Of a stretch of DNA of 64,000 nt, positions 1 to 9,076 are shown in pieces (position 1 is the stretch's first letter; every line of letters begins with the position of its first letter). Below the pieces are notes generated by a model. That model was given only the letters and a program-made list of their open reading frames with translations. It had not been told where the DNA came from and did not search any database. Source of the stretch: Sphingobacteriia bacterium (GTDB lineage Bacteria > Bacteroidota > Bacteroidia > Chitinophagales > Chitinophagaceae); the NCBI GenBank assembly GCA_004294135.1, contig RDZY01000009.1:78693-142692 (forward strand). Direction: 5' to 3'. The translations under genes and the position numbers were made by a program.

Positions 1-813
1 GGCAAAATCATAAATGCTCATGCTTACTCTTTCTTCTTGGATGCGCAGCATCATCTGGTCGCCCTTGATGTAGCCGCCTTTTTTTATTTCGTGTTTCATA
101 GAGAATGGTAATGGGTTAGTATGGAGGGTTAGTTGTGCAATTTGTTGGGTAATTACTTCATCATCATCACAATAAATAAAGTAGTCGCTCATAGTCTGAT
201 TTTCTATGACTCGAAATTTTGCCTTAATATAATTTTCAAATTGATAGTCATACCGATCCAAGTGGTCTTCGGTAATATTTAATAGGATGCTTATATCGGC
301 ACGAAATGTTTTAATATCATCTAATTGAAAAGAACTGATTTCTGCTATATACCATTCTTTAGGATCTTCGGCCACCTGCTTCGCAAATGAATACCCAATA
401 TTTCCTACCAACGCACAATCCAATCCTGCTATCACGCAGATATGATACAACAATGCAGTGGTAGTACTCTTTCCATTGCTTCCAGTAATGGCAACTATTT
501 TACTATTGCCTTTGTACCGATAAGCAAATTCTACTTCACTAATAATGGGGATGCCCTTTGCTCGAATGGCTTTTACCATTTCATTCTTTTCGGGTATACC
601 GGGGCTTTTTACTACCTCATCAGCACTTAGAATTTTTTCAACATTATGGCTGCCTTCTTCAAATTCTATTGCATGCTGTTTTAATTCGGCACGATAAATT
701 TCTTTGAGCTTACCACCATCACTCAAAAAAACATCATAGCCTTTTTGCTTAGCAAGCAAGGCAGCACCTACCCCACTTTCGCCGCCTCCTAATATGATGA
801 TCTTTGTACTCAC
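1..813 (-). CDS. murD: MurD, UDP-MurNAc-L-Ala:D-Glu ligase (C-terminus beyond window)
   Basis: Cytoplasmic ATP-dependent ligase that adds D-glutamate to UDP-MurNAc-L-alanine in peptidoglycan precursor synthesis. I translated 271 codons without a stop; the family is usually about 450 residues, so the missing part lies left of base 1. Visible: an N-terminal nucleotide-binding segment ILGGGESGVGAA (residues 7-18), the Mur-ligase ATP loop GSNGKST (111-117) and the NITEDHLDRY segment of the central domain. The start is GTG at 813, 5 nt after the mraY stop; no ATG fits as well. It is the last visible gene of the dcw operon and is presumably translated with mraY. Confidence 0.93.
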   Translation of the reverse strand, partial: MSTKIIILGGGESGVGAALLAKQKGYDVFLSDGGKLKEIYRAELKQHAIEFEEGSHNVEKILSADEVVKSPGIPEKNEMVKAIRAKGIPIISEVEFAYRYKGNSKIVAITGSNGKSTTTALLYHICVIAGLDCALVGNIGYSFAKQVAEDPKEWYIAEISSFQLDDIKTFRADISILLNITEDHLDRYDYQFENYIKAKFRVIENQTMSDYFIYCDDDEVITQQIAQLTLHTNPLPFSMKHEIKKGGYIKGDQMMLRIQEERVSMSIYDFA

Positions 814-818
814 TTTAT

Positions 819-2135
819 TTACCTAATTTTTAATGACATAACACTTAATACAACCAATAAAACCGTTACAATCCAAAAACGAACCGCAATCTTACTTTCA
901 TGAAATCCTTTTTTCTGGTAGTGGTGATGAAGGGGACTCATTAAGAAAACCCTTCTTCCTTCTCCATATTTTTTCTTGGTATATTTAAAATAACCCACTT
1001 GTATCATCACACTTAAATTCTCTACAAGAAAAACGCCACAGAAAATTGGAATCAACCATTCTTTCCTTACAATAATGGCGAGTGAGGCTATAATTCCACC
1101 CAAAGCGAGACTGCCAGTATCACCCATAAATACCTGTGCAGGATAAGCGTTGTACCAAAGAAATCCAATACAAGCACCTACAAAAGCACCTACAAAAATG
1201 GTAAGCTCTCCCAAATTTGGGATATACATAATATTGAGATAGTCCGCAAACTTATAGTTACCACTTACATAAATAAACAAGAGTAAAGCCGCGCCAATAA
1301 TAGCGCTTACGCCCGCTGCCAGTCCATCTAACCCATCTGTTAAGTTTGCACCATTGCTTACAGCAGTGATGATTAAGGTCACGATAAGGATATAAATAAT
1401 CCAAGTATATTTCTCTGCACCAGCTCCCATCCAACTGATTAATTTACTGTAATTAAACTCGTGATTTTTTACAAAAGGAATGGTAGTAATAGGTGTTTTT
1501 ACTTTTACAAATTTTCTTTCAATGCCATCCATTACGCGAATAATAATGGTAGTATCTTTTGCAAACCGCTCTCCTTGTTGCAATATATTTACTTTGCGCG
1601 CAGAGCCAATCACTTCCCTTTCAACCGTTACTGCATTGCTAAAATAGAGTGTAGCACCAATGATGATGCCAAGGCCTACTTGTCCAATAATTTTAGAAAT
1701 ACCCGCCAACCCATCACTGTCTTTTTTCTTATAAATACCGCCATTTAACAGGGCTTTTTTGCGCGCCCTTATTTTAAAAAGATCATCAATAAAACCAATC
1801 AATCCCAACCAAACCGTACAAAGAATCATTAAGCGGATATATACTTTGTCTAGGTTGGCAAATAATAGGGTTGGAATTAAAATACTCAATAGAATAATAA
1901 TACCCCCCATGGTAGGCGTTCCTTTTTTCTGTTGCTCACCTTGCAAACCCAACTCACGAACCGATTCACCAATTTGTTTTTTCTGTAAAAAAAGAATGAT
2001 GCGTTTGCCATATACCGTGGCAATAACCAGCGAAAGCAAAATAGCCATCGCAATTCTAAAAGTGAGGAACTGAAATAAACCAGCTCCGGGAATATCGAAG
2101 TATTGTTTAAGCCAGTTAAAAAGTTGGTATAACAT
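819..2135 (-). CDS. mraY: MraY, phospho-MurNAc-pentapeptide translocase
   Basis: Polytopic inner-membrane enzyme that transfers phospho-MurNAc-pentapeptide to undecaprenyl phosphate, giving lipid I. The catalytic aspartates are visible in GFIDDLFK (D117, D118) and [12 protein letters not shown] (D267), and the His-rich loop [14 protein letters not shown] is near the C-terminus. At 438 residues it is clearly longer than the roughly 360 of E. coli; the excess is mostly a hydrophilic insert around residues 168-235 between two membrane segments, which I believe is common in this phylum. It lies between murE (9-nt gap) and murD (5-nt gap) in the dcw operon. Confidence 0.96.
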   Translation of the reverse strand: MLYQLFNWLKQYFDIPGAGLFQFLTFRIAMAILLSLVIATVYGKRIILFLQKKQIGESVRELGLQGEQQKKGTPTMGGIIILLSILIPTLLFANLDKVYIRLMILCTVWLGLIGFIDDLFKIRARKKALLNGGIYKKKDSDGLAGISKIIGQVGLGIIIGATLYFSNAVTVEREVIGSARKVNILQQGERFAKDTTIIIRVMDGIERKFVKVKTPITTIPFVKNHEFNYSKLISWMGAGAEKYTWIIYILIVTLIITAVSNGANLTDGLDGLAAGVSAIIGAALLLFIYVSGNYKFADYLNIMYIPNLGELTIFVGAFVGACIGFLWYNAYPAQVFMGDTGSLALGGIIASLAIIVRKEWLIPIFCGVFLVENLSVMIQVGYFKYTKKKYGEGRRVFLMSPLHHHYQKKGFHESKIAVRFWIVTVLLVVLSVMSLKIR

Positions 2136-2144
2136 AAAATATTT

Positions 2145-3617
2145 TTAAGAATATTGATTTGAAAATGCTTCCTGCAAAACCAGTTTGTCATCAAAAGGAT
2201 ATTTTATGCCATTGATGTCTTGGTATTTTTCATGTCCTTTACCAGCCACCAACACAATATCTTCTGCACCAGCCATTTTTACTGCTTCTAAAATGGCTGC
2301 TTTTCTATCTATGATGGTGATATACTTTCTTTTGGCAGCACTGGTAAGTCCATACTCCATATCATTCAAAATAGTTGTAGGATCTTCGGTGCGAGGGTTA
2401 TCACTAGTCAATATTACTTTATCACTCAAATCGCAAGCAGCTTGTGCCATTAAAGGGCGTTTGGTTTTGTCGCGATCACCACCACATCCAACTACGGTAA
2501 TAATTTGTTCGTAGCCTTTGCGCAATTTTTTAATGGTAGCCAACACATTCTCCAAGGCATCCGGTGTATGCGCATAATCAATAATACCGATTGTATTTTT
2601 TTTACTGATGATATAATCAAATCTACCTTCTGCTCCACTCAATATACTCATGGCAGTCAGCACTGTTTGGTGTTCTTCACCGAGACAAATAGCAGCACCA
2701 TATACAGCCAATAAATTATAGGCATTGAATTCGCCTATGAGTCTAAAATGGACTTCTGTATCATTCACCAACATTATTAAACCAGTGAGTGCATTCTCTA
2801 AAATTTTGCCTTTAAACGCAGCCAAAGTTTTTAAACTGTATAAATATTTACTAGCAGCCGTATTCTGCAACATGATTTCTCCGCGCTTATCATCAGCATT
2901 TGAAATGGCAAATGCAGTGGGAGCAAGCTGATCAAAAAAACTTTTCTTAACGCGTATATATTCATCAAAAGTTTTATGATAATCCAAATGATCATGGGTA
3001 ATATTACTGAACAATGCGCCTGTAAATTGTAGCCCCGTAATTCTGTGTTGGTGAATAGCGTGACTGCTGCATTCCATAAACACATGGGAGCAACCTTTCT
3101 CCACCATTTCTTGTAACAGTGCATTCAAACTAATTGCATCAGGTGTAGTATGCGTAGCAGGAATAACGGTATCATTCACTTGATTTTGCACGGTGCTGAT
3201 GAGACCGCAAGTATAGCCCAACTGTCTAAAAAGTTTAAATAAAACGGTAGCAATGGTGGTCTTCCCATTGGTACCCGTAACACCAACTAATTTTATTTTA
3301 GCAGAGGGATGATGGTAAAAAGCGGTGGCCATTAATGCCGCAGCAATAGCTGAATTTTTTACTTGCACATAAGTAATTCCTTCCACTATTGTTGCGGGAA
3401 GGCTTTCACATATAATGGCTGAAGCCCCCATTTCAATTGCTTTGGCAATGAAAGAGTGACCATCCGATTGAACACCATTGATGGCAATAAAAGCAGTGCC
3501 TGGTTTTACTTTGCGAGAGTCAATCTCCACAGCAAGTACACCAACAGCAATATTTCCAATTGCTTGTTGAATGGTTGGTGCTGGTAAGAGTTGACTCAAT
3601 GTTTGCATAGTATACAT
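2145..3617 (-). CDS. murE: MurE, UDP-MurNAc-tripeptide synthetase (meso-DAP type)
   Basis: Cytoplasmic ligase adding the third amino acid of the peptidoglycan stem. ATP loop GTNGKT (residues 115-120), NITHDHLDYH (205-214), candidate carbamylated lysine in YIRVKKSFF, and SDNPRTEDP (405-413). The DNPR tetrad is the known signature of MurE enzymes that use meso-diaminopimelate, so the peptidoglycan is predicted to be of the A1gamma type. 490 residues is normal. Two start codons are possible (ATG at 3617 or at 3608); the longer is given. The gap to ftsI is 6 nt, so the genes are co-transcribed. Confidence 0.96.
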   Translation of the reverse strand: MYTMQTLSQLLPAPTIQQAIGNIAVGVLAVEIDSRKVKPGTAFIAINGVQSDGHSFIAKAIEMGASAIICESLPATIVEGITYVQVKNSAIAAALMATAFYHHPSAKIKLVGVTGTNGKTTIATVLFKLFRQLGYTCGLISTVQNQVNDTVIPATHTTPDAISLNALLQEMVEKGCSHVFMECSSHAIHQHRITGLQFTGALFSNITHDHLDYHKTFDEYIRVKKSFFDQLAPTAFAISNADDKRGEIMLQNTAASKYLYSLKTLAAFKGKILENALTGLIMLVNDTEVHFRLIGEFNAYNLLAVYGAAICLGEEHQTVLTAMSILSGAEGRFDYIISKKNTIGIIDYAHTPDALENVLATIKKLRKGYEQIITVVGCGGDRDKTKRPLMAQAACDLSDKVILTSDNPRTEDPTTILNDMEYGLTSAAKRKYITIIDRKAAILEAVKMAGAEDIVLVAGKGHEKYQDINGIKYPFDDKLVLQEAFSNQYS

Positions 3618-3623
3618 TTTTAT

Positions 3624-5735
3624 TTAGTTAAGCGAAAGTTGAACCCATTGTCCCCTTGCAATGGGCGCACCCGCTGCAATAGATTGATCGGCCACTTTAC
3701 CTTTTCCATTAATATTCACCATCAATCCCATGCCTTCGCAGAGATGGATGGCATCTTTTAAACCCATGCCTTTTAGAACGGGCATGGTAGAACCATTTAT
3801 TGTTTTCTTTTGCAGCACAACCACTGCATTTTTATTTTGCAAGCTGCTCCACTCATCTGCCCTACCTGTTGAATCTTTAAATTGCCATTTCAGTTGAGTA
3901 GATAAATAGGCTAGGTCAGCTTTATATCCAATATATTGAAACGGAATACTGTCTTTTCTTTTGTTAGCGACTGTATTGGTATTATTACCCGTTAAATAAG
4001 TGCTGTAAAGTCTATCGGCAATTTCTTTAAATACAGGGCCTGCCACTGAAGCACCATAAAATACAGGAGCAAAGGGTTTATTTTTAATCACTACCACACA
4101 AGTATACTGCGGATTATCAGCCGGAAAATATCCCGCAAAAGAAGATTGATAAATTTTATTGGCATAACCTCTATTACCATCGGCAACCAATGCAGTACCT
4201 GTTTTGCCAGCAGCTTTATAAGCAGATCCTGCAAAGAGCGACTTAGCGGTTCCATCGGTACAAACTCCTTCAAGACAGGCTCTTAGCATGGCGATGGTAG
4301 CTGCACTGCATACTTGAGAATCTAACAGTGTGGGTTGAATTTCTTTCAATACAATTCCTTCTTCTTTAAAACTGCTCACCAAATAAGGGCGCATCATTTT
4401 ACCATTATTGGCCACTGCATTGTACAGCATGGTAGTTTGTAAGGGACTGATGGCAATATTATAACCAAAAGACATCCAAGGAATGGTAGTGGGGCCAAAT
4501 AATCTACTGCCGGGGCGATAAATAGTAGGCCTGCGTTCACCCATTAAATCAATGCCAGTAATTCTATCCAAGCGCATTTTAGTAAGGTGATTTAGAAACT
4601 GGTTTGGATTGCCCGCATAAAAAGCAGTCGCCATTTTAGCCATGGCAACATTAGAGCTCAATTCAAAAGCGTGCTTAACGGTCACGTTATTTTCACTATG
4701 TCTTTCCGAATCATACACTGTAATACCTGCAACTTTCCAAACACCATTTTCTAGGCTGATGGTTTGATTCAGGTTCACTTTTTTATCTTCCAGCAAAGCC
4801 ATCATGGTGGCCAATTTAAAAGTAGAGCCGGGTTCACCCGGGCGAATGGCATAGTTTAAATCTTCCCAGTAAACACCATCTGATTTTTTACCAAGATTGG
4901 CAATGGCTTTCACCTTTCCAGTCTTTGTTTCCATTACAATGGCACAACCATGATCGGCATCATTTTTAATCATCATTTTCATGAGGGCCGATTCGGTAAT
5001 ATCTTGAATAAAAACATCAATGGTACTTACAATATCTTTGCCCGTTTCTGGTTCAATTAAATAAGTATCATCTACTGGAACCCCTACCCCGCCTGCAATA
5101 GAGCGGACAGTCTGCTTACCATTTCTACCCCTAAGAATACTATCGTAAGTCATTTCTAACCCAACTTTATTAGAATCTCTGGCAAGGCCAATGGTTCTAA
5201 AAGCGAGCATTTGGTATGGGTTCAGGCGAATGGTTCTTTCATTGGCAATCATACCACTTTTATTGCGGCCCATTTTAAAGAGCGGAAATTTCCTCAGTGC
5301 GTCGTATTGTGTGAAGGAGATTTTTTTCTTCAGCATAAAATAACCGTCCTGTGCTTTATATCCTTGCTGAAGAATGGTTTTATATTCTAATGGAGTTTGG
5401 TCTTTAAATAATTTAGATAAAGACGCACTCAGAGAATCAATATTCTCTCTAAACCTAGCTCCATTTTTTTCGCGGAGACTGGCAACTCGGAAGTCAATAT
5501 AAATATCAAATTGAGGAATAGAAGTACTCAGCATTTGACCATCTTCACTGTAGATGGTACCACGCTCGGCTTCAATTTCATCAATGCGTTGGTGAAGGCT
5601 ATCACTCATACTTCTCCATTTGGCGCCTTCGAATTGTTGAATATAAACCGCTTTACCAAAAATGGCAATACAGGCAATTACCATCAGTATATAACTGAGG
5701 TAGACTCTCCATAGTATGTCGCGTTTTACTTCCAT
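3624..5735 (-). CDS. ftsI: FtsI/PBP-type septal transpeptidase with C-terminal PASTA domain
   Basis: Class B penicillin-binding protein that cross-links septal peptidoglycan. One membrane span (about residues 12-30), then a dimerisation domain and a transpeptidase domain with the three expected motifs: STFK (S304, K307), SSN (360-362) and KTGT (511-514). The last ~55 residues (from MPVLKGMGLKDA) form one PASTA domain, more like SpoVD/PBP2x-type proteins than E. coli FtsI. It sits between ftsL and murE as in other dcw clusters. 703 residues is typical for PASTA-bearing FtsI of Bacteroidota. Confidence 0.95.
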   Translation of the reverse strand: MEVKRDILWRVYLSYILMVIACIAIFGKAVYIQQFEGAKWRSMSDSLHQRIDEIEAERGTIYSEDGQMLSTSIPQFDIYIDFRVASLREKNGARFRENIDSLSASLSKLFKDQTPLEYKTILQQGYKAQDGYFMLKKKISFTQYDALRKFPLFKMGRNKSGMIANERTIRLNPYQMLAFRTIGLARDSNKVGLEMTYDSILRGRNGKQTVRSIAGGVGVPVDDTYLIEPETGKDIVSTIDVFIQDITESALMKMMIKNDADHGCAIVMETKTGKVKAIANLGKKSDGVYWEDLNYAIRPGEPGSTFKLATMMALLEDKKVNLNQTISLENGVWKVAGITVYDSERHSENNVTVKHAFELSSNVAMAKMATAFYAGNPNQFLNHLTKMRLDRITGIDLMGERRPTIYRPGSRLFGPTTIPWMSFGYNIAISPLQTTMLYNAVANNGKMMRPYLVSSFKEEGIVLKEIQPTLLDSQVCSAATIAMLRACLEGVCTDGTAKSLFAGSAYKAAGKTGTALVADGNRGYANKIYQSSFAGYFPADNPQYTCVVVIKNKPFAPVFYGASVAGPVFKEIADRLYSTYLTGNNTNTVANKRKDSIPFQYIGYKADLAYLSTQLKWQFKDSTGRADEWSSLQNKNAVVVLQKKTINGSTMPVLKGMGLKDAIHLCEGMGLMVNINGKGKVADQSIAAGAPIARGQWVQLSLN

Positions 5736-5761
5736 TTTATTTTATAAAATCAATTTTATTT

Positions 5762-6094
5762 TTATTCATTTATCGGTTTAATTCTATTGGGCATTTCCTT
5801 GCTTATTTTTAATCCTATTGGTTCAGTAGCTTTAATAATTTGGGCTTCTTCTGTTTTGTACATCACTTCACTTTTTAGTGTTTTATAAGTGAATTGCAAT
5901 TCTTTTAACTCGTAGTTGATGGTATTGATTCTACGCACGGTTCTATCGGCCATATGTCCGTTGGCTATATATAGAACCGCCAGTACGGAGAGGAAAAGAA
6001 AGAAGGAAATATTCTTTACAATCCACTCGTAGTTTAGCAAGCCACGTAAGGGATTACGGGCAGCAGGCTGCGGGTTTGTTTTGTTTTCAGTCAC
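5762..6094 (-). CDS. ftsL: FtsL-like division protein
   Basis: Small bitopic membrane protein of 110 residues: a short cytoplasmic N-terminus, one membrane span at about residues 29-46 (VKNISFFLFLSVLAVLYIA), then an extracytoplasmic stretch with heptad-like pattern (NTINYELKELQFTYKTLKSEV) expected to form a coiled coil. Sequence similarity alone would not identify it; the call rests on topology, size and position between rsmH and ftsI. FtsL partners FtsB/FtsQ and activates FtsWI. The start is GTG at 6094, with no upstream ATG in frame. An 85-nt gap separates it from rsmH and carries GACGGT-type repeats. Confidence 0.82.
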   Translation of the reverse strand: MTENKTNPQPAARNPLRGLLNYEWIVKNISFFLFLSVLAVLYIANGHMADRTVRRINTINYELKELQFTYKTLKSEVMYKTEEAQIIKATEPIGLKISKEMPNRIKPINE

Positions 6095-6119
6095 CAGGTA
6101 CTATATTATAAAAATCAAA

Positions 6120-6180
6120 AGAATCGTCTTCCTCCTACAATCTACCGTCTCATTCCTCCCACTGTCCACCTTCTACGGTC
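6120..6180 (-). repeat. GACGGTAGA-type short repeat between rsmH and ftsL
   Basis: Read on the minus strand, the gap after rsmH contains degenerate copies of GACGGTAGA (for example AGACCGTAGAAGGTGGACAG and GAGACGGTAGATTGTAG). The TAG stop of rsmH is itself part of the first unit (TAGACCGTAGA). Related copies occur near 29205-29262, 30357-30385 and 37656-37682. Confidence 0.6.
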
Positions 6181-7091
6181 TAACTCCTCTCCACCACCCT
6201 CAACTTCGCACTTCTACTTCTTTTATTGCGCTTCAATTCATCTTCACCGGCCGTAATTGGTTTTTTATTTACCGACTGGAAAATGGTATTTTTTGCAGCG
6301 GTTTCAAAAGGATGATCAATCAGCTCTTCAAAACTTCCTTGTTTAAAAAAATTCTTCACCAGTCTGTCTTCAATCGAATGAAAGGTAATAATAGCAGCCC
6401 TTCCGCCCGATTTAAGCACTTGGGGCAATTGTCCCAACATTTCTTTCAAAGCCCCCATTTCGTCGTTCACTTCCATTCGCAAAGCCTGAAAAACCTGGGC
6501 CAAATATTTATTCGGGTTGCCCATTACCACGTTATTGAGCAATGCTTTGAACTGCTCAATGGTAGCAAAGGGTAAATATTTTCTTTGTTGAACAATATGT
6601 TTGGCCAATGTTTTTGAATTGGATACTTCTCCATATTGTTCAAATAATTTATGCAGTTGCAACTCCGTATAAGTAGCTATAATAGTAGCCGCAATATTTG
6701 TTTGTCTTCTATCCATGCGCATATCCATAGGCCCTTCAAATCGTATGGAGAAACCACGATCTCCTTCATCAAATTGGTGACTACTCACGCCCAAATCTGC
6801 CAATACCCCATCTACCTGTAGAATATTGTGCAAACGAAGAAAGCGATGCAGGTGACGAAAATTTTGTGGCACAAAAAGCATTCGATCATCTTTCGGAAGA
6901 TTTTGTTCGGCGTCCGCATCTTGGTCAAACGCAATCAATTTTCCTTGTTTACCCAGCCTACTCAAAATACCCGCACTATGGCCACCACCCCCAAATGTGC
7001 AATCCACGTAAACCCCGTTGGGCTGAATATTCAATCCCTCAATGGCTTCATTAAAAAGCACAGGTATATGGTATTCATCGGTAGTAGGCAT
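6180..7091 (-). CDS. rsmH: RsmH, 16S rRNA m4C1402 methyltransferase
   Basis: SAM-dependent enzyme that N4-methylates C1402 of 16S rRNA (former name MraW). The SAM loop is VDCTFGGGGHSAGILSRL (residues 29-46), followed by LADLGVSSHQFDEGDRGFS and the C-terminal ITFHSIEDRLVKNFFK, all diagnostic of the family. 303 residues is the normal length. Its ATG lies one nucleotide downstream of the mraZ stop codon, so the two are translationally coupled in the usual mraZ-rsmH order. Confidence 0.97.
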   Translation of the reverse strand: MPTTDEYHIPVLFNEAIEGLNIQPNGVYVDCTFGGGGHSAGILSRLGKQGKLIAFDQDADAEQNLPKDDRMLFVPQNFRHLHRFLRLHNILQVDGVLADLGVSSHQFDEGDRGFSIRFEGPMDMRMDRRQTNIAATIIATYTELQLHKLFEQYGEVSNSKTLAKHIVQQRKYLPFATIEQFKALLNNVVMGNPNKYLAQVFQALRMEVNDEMGALKEMLGQLPQVLKSGGRAAIITFHSIEDRLVKNFFKQGSFEELIDHPFETAAKNTIFQSVNKKPITAGEDELKRNKRSRSAKLRVVERS

Positions 7092-7092
7092 A

Positions 7093-7560
7093 TTAAGATT
7101 TATCCGATTTTTTATCTACTTCCAGCATCACTTCTTGAGCGAGACTGCTGAATGCTTCTGGTGAAAAATCTTCAAAGAGCTGTTTGTATTTTGCTGCATC
7201 CCAAATCTCAAATCGGTCTAATGCCGCCGTAACCACGATGTCTTTAGATAGCTCGGCAAATTCTTTTAAGGAGGCAGGTAATAATAAACGACCCGCACTG
7301 TCCAGTTCAATTTCCGTGGCACCACCTAAAAACTGACGTCGGAATTGACGTACTTTTGGGTCAAAATCATTCAGTTGACTGATTTTGGCAATAATCAATT
7401 CCCAACTTTTTAACGGATATAATGTGAGACATTTTTCAAAGCCACGACCCAATATAAAGCTGCTCTCCCCCTCAGGCAACTGCTTTCGCAATCCTCCTGG
7501 AAGCAGAAACCGCCCTTTGGCGTCTACTGTAGCTTCATATTCTCCGTGAAATCCGTGCAT
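7093..7560 (-). CDS. mraZ: MraZ, transcriptional regulator of the dcw operon
   Basis: DNA-binding protein with two SpoVT/AbrB-like MraZ repeats; known to bind repeated boxes upstream of its own gene and repress the dcw operon. The start MHGFHGEYEATVDAKGRF gives 155 residues, the family's usual length. First repeat motif DAKGRFLLPGGLR (about 11-23), second DSAGRLLLPASLK (about 86-98). A longer open frame reaches 7641, but those 27 codons look unlike MraZ and overlap four 10-nt-spaced operator-like boxes, so I reject it. First gene of the cluster. Confidence 0.95.
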   Translation of the reverse strand: MHGFHGEYEATVDAKGRFLLPGGLRKQLPEGESSFILGRGFEKCLTLYPLKSWELIIAKISQLNDFDPKVRQFRRQFLGGATEIELDSAGRLLLPASLKEFAELSKDIVVTAALDRFEIWDAAKYKQLFEDFSPEAFSSLAQEVMLEVDKKSDKS

Positions 7561-7585
7561 AAGTGAATAAATATTTTCAAGATTA

Positions 7586-7622
7586 CCACTTGTTGACACA
7601 AAATAACACTTTTTCCCACTTT
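7586..7622 (-). promoter_or_regulatory. Candidate MraZ operator: four AAAGTGK boxes at 10-nt spacing
   Basis: On the minus strand four heptamers start exactly 10 nt apart: AAAGTGG (7622-7616), AAAGTGT (7612-7606), TTTGTGT (7602-7596), CAAGTGG (7592-7586). MraZ is known to bind AAAGTG(T/G) units with 3-nt spacers in Mollicutes and TGGGN repeats with 5-nt spacers in E. coli; this array fits the former closely. It ends 25 nt before the mraZ start codon and lies just downstream of a promoter-like element, suited to autorepression. Confidence 0.78.
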
Positions 7623-7627
7623 TAAAG

Positions 7628-7635
7628 CAAATATG
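7628..7635 (-). promoter_or_regulatory. Possible -7 element of the dcw promoter
   Basis: Minus-strand CATATTTG matches the Bacteroidota -7 consensus TAnnTTTG at 7 of 8 positions and lies directly upstream of the MraZ boxes, so transcription would begin within the operator. No clear TTTG -33 element is seen. Confidence 0.4.
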
Positions 7636-7647
7636 GAGCATCTGTAT

Positions 7648-7656
7648 TTATCCACA
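7648..7656 (+). promoter_or_regulatory. Perfect DnaA box TTATCCACA
   Basis: Exact match to the classical 9-mer DnaA box in the mraZ/queA intergenic region, about 90 nt upstream of the mraZ start. A second perfect box in the opposite orientation lies at 7740-7748. Confidence 0.7.
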
Positions 7657-7739
7657 GGAGTGAAATCAGCTAGAATTCAATCACAGCATAGCTATAAGCA
7701 GAAACACCTGAATTGACTACTGTATAACCTGTGAATTGC

Positions 7740-7748
7740 TGTGGATAA
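7740..7748 (-). promoter_or_regulatory. Perfect DnaA box (inverted)
   Basis: TGTGGATAA on the plus strand, i.e. TTATCCACA on the minus strand, 18 nt before the queA start codon. With the box at 7648-7656 it forms an inverted pair 92 nt apart inside a divergent promoter region. Confidence 0.7.
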
Positions 7749-7766
7749 GCCCTAAATAGAACTAAA

Positions 7767-9005
7767 ATGAGCCAAAAACACCCTGCCGAACTGGTAATAA
7801 GCGACTTTAACTATGATTTACCTGAAATAAAAATTGCGCGCTATCCTTTGGCCGAGCGAGATCAGAGTAAATTATTGGTGTACCAGTCTGGAAATATTGC
7901 TGAATCTACCTACCAGCATTTACACCAAGCTTTACCTGAAAATGCGCTGCTCATTTTCAACAATACCAAAGTGGTAGAAGCCCGTTTGTTGTTTCAAAAG
8001 CCGACTGGTGGAATCATTGAATTGTTTTGTCTTGAGCCCGCTGATAGGTATCCAGATATCACCACCGCCATGCTGGAAAAAGGAAAAGTATTTTGGAAAT
8101 GCCTAGTAGGCGGTGCAAAAAAATGGAAAGCTGGTTCGCTATTTTATACCACCATGAATGGGGAGGAAAAAATTACCATTGAAGCAAAAAAATCGGAGCA
8201 ATTGAGCGACCATTGCTTAATTGAATTTACTTGGAATGATGATACACTTTGCTTTGCCGCTTTGCTGCATATAGCAGGCTGTATTCCCTTACCGCCTTAC
8301 CTAAACAGAAATGCAGAAGCAAGTGATAAAGATCGGTACCAAACCATTTATGCACAACACGATGGTTCAGTGGCCGCACCCACAGCAGGATTGCATTTTA
8401 CCGAAGCCGTTTTCAATGCCCTTGCCTTAAAAAATATAAATACCAATTTTGTTACCCTGCATGTAGGTGCTGGTACTTTTAAACCAGTAAAAGCAGCCAG
8501 TATGAAGGACCATGAAATGCACGCTGAATTTATTGATGTATTACCGACACTGATAAACGCCCTTATACTTCAATTAGATCATGGAATTATTGCAGTAGGC
8601 ACCACTTCATTGCGCACCCTTGAAAGCCTTTATTGGATGGGCGTAAAAACTTTTATCAACCCAGATTTACCAATCCATCAAATAGCACTTAGCCAATGGG
8701 AAGCCTATGAATTAGCAGAGAAAAATATCGACGCAAAAACAGCCCTCAACGCCCTATTAAATTGGATGGAATTAAACAAACTAGCACAGTTGATTACTAA
8801 AACTCAAATCATTATTGCGCCTGGCTATACGTTTAAAATAATAAAGGCACTTATTACTAATTTTCACCAACCACAAAGCACTTTATTACTCTTAATTGCA
8901 GCTATTGTAGGCGATGATTGGAAAAAAATTTATGCATATGCGTTGGAAAATGATTTTCGCTTTCTGAGCTACGGAGATGGTTCTTTAATTTGGGGAGTTA
9001 GATAA
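7767..9005 (+). CDS. queA: QueA, tRNA preQ1(34) S-adenosylmethionine ribosyltransferase-isomerase
   Basis: Transfers and isomerises the ribosyl group of SAM onto preQ1 in tRNA position 34, making epoxyqueuosine. Family motifs: LIFNNTKVVEARL (about 61-73), AAPTAGLHFTEAVF, LHVGAGTFKPVKA and GTTSLRTLES. 412 residues is longer than the roughly 350 of proteobacterial enzymes; the extra length is in the middle and the C-terminal third. It is transcribed divergently from the dcw cluster and stands alone; the next gene faces it. Confidence 0.95.
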   Translation: MSQKHPAELVISDFNYDLPEIKIARYPLAERDQSKLLVYQSGNIAESTYQHLHQALPENALLIFNNTKVVEARLLFQKPTGGIIELFCLEPADRYPDITTAMLEKGKVFWKCLVGGAKKWKAGSLFYTTMNGEEKITIEAKKSEQLSDHCLIEFTWNDDTLCFAALLHIAGCIPLPPYLNRNAEASDKDRYQTIYAQHDGSVAAPTAGLHFTEAVFNALALKNINTNFVTLHVGAGTFKPVKAASMKDHEMHAEFIDVLPTLINALILQLDHGIIAVGTTSLRTLESLYWMGVKTFINPDLPIHQIALSQWEAYELAEKNIDAKTALNALLNWMELNKLAQLITKTQIIIAPGYTFKIIKALITNFHQPQSTLLLLIAAIVGDDWKKIYAYALENDFRFLSYGDGSLIWGVR

Positions 9006-9076
9006 AAACTTTCTCACCTAAAGATTAATTAATATAGATGATCTTCAAAATTATTTAGAAGTTAATAGGGTTATTT

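Noticed and set aside
1461..2073. Open frames of 95-104 codons opposite mraY
   Set aside because: They lie entirely antisense to a conserved enzyme and show no domain-like sequence; the same applies to the other open frames opposite or in alternative frames of known genes.
7561..7641. N-terminal extension of mraZ by 27 codons
   Set aside because: Residues are unlike the MraZ family and the stretch contains the phased MraZ boxes; MHGFHGEYEATVDAKGRF at 7560 is the standard start.
7640..7766. Chromosome replication origin
   Set aside because: Only two DnaA boxes, no clear AT-rich unwinding block or box cluster, and no dnaA, gidA or parA neighbours; regulatory use is more likely.
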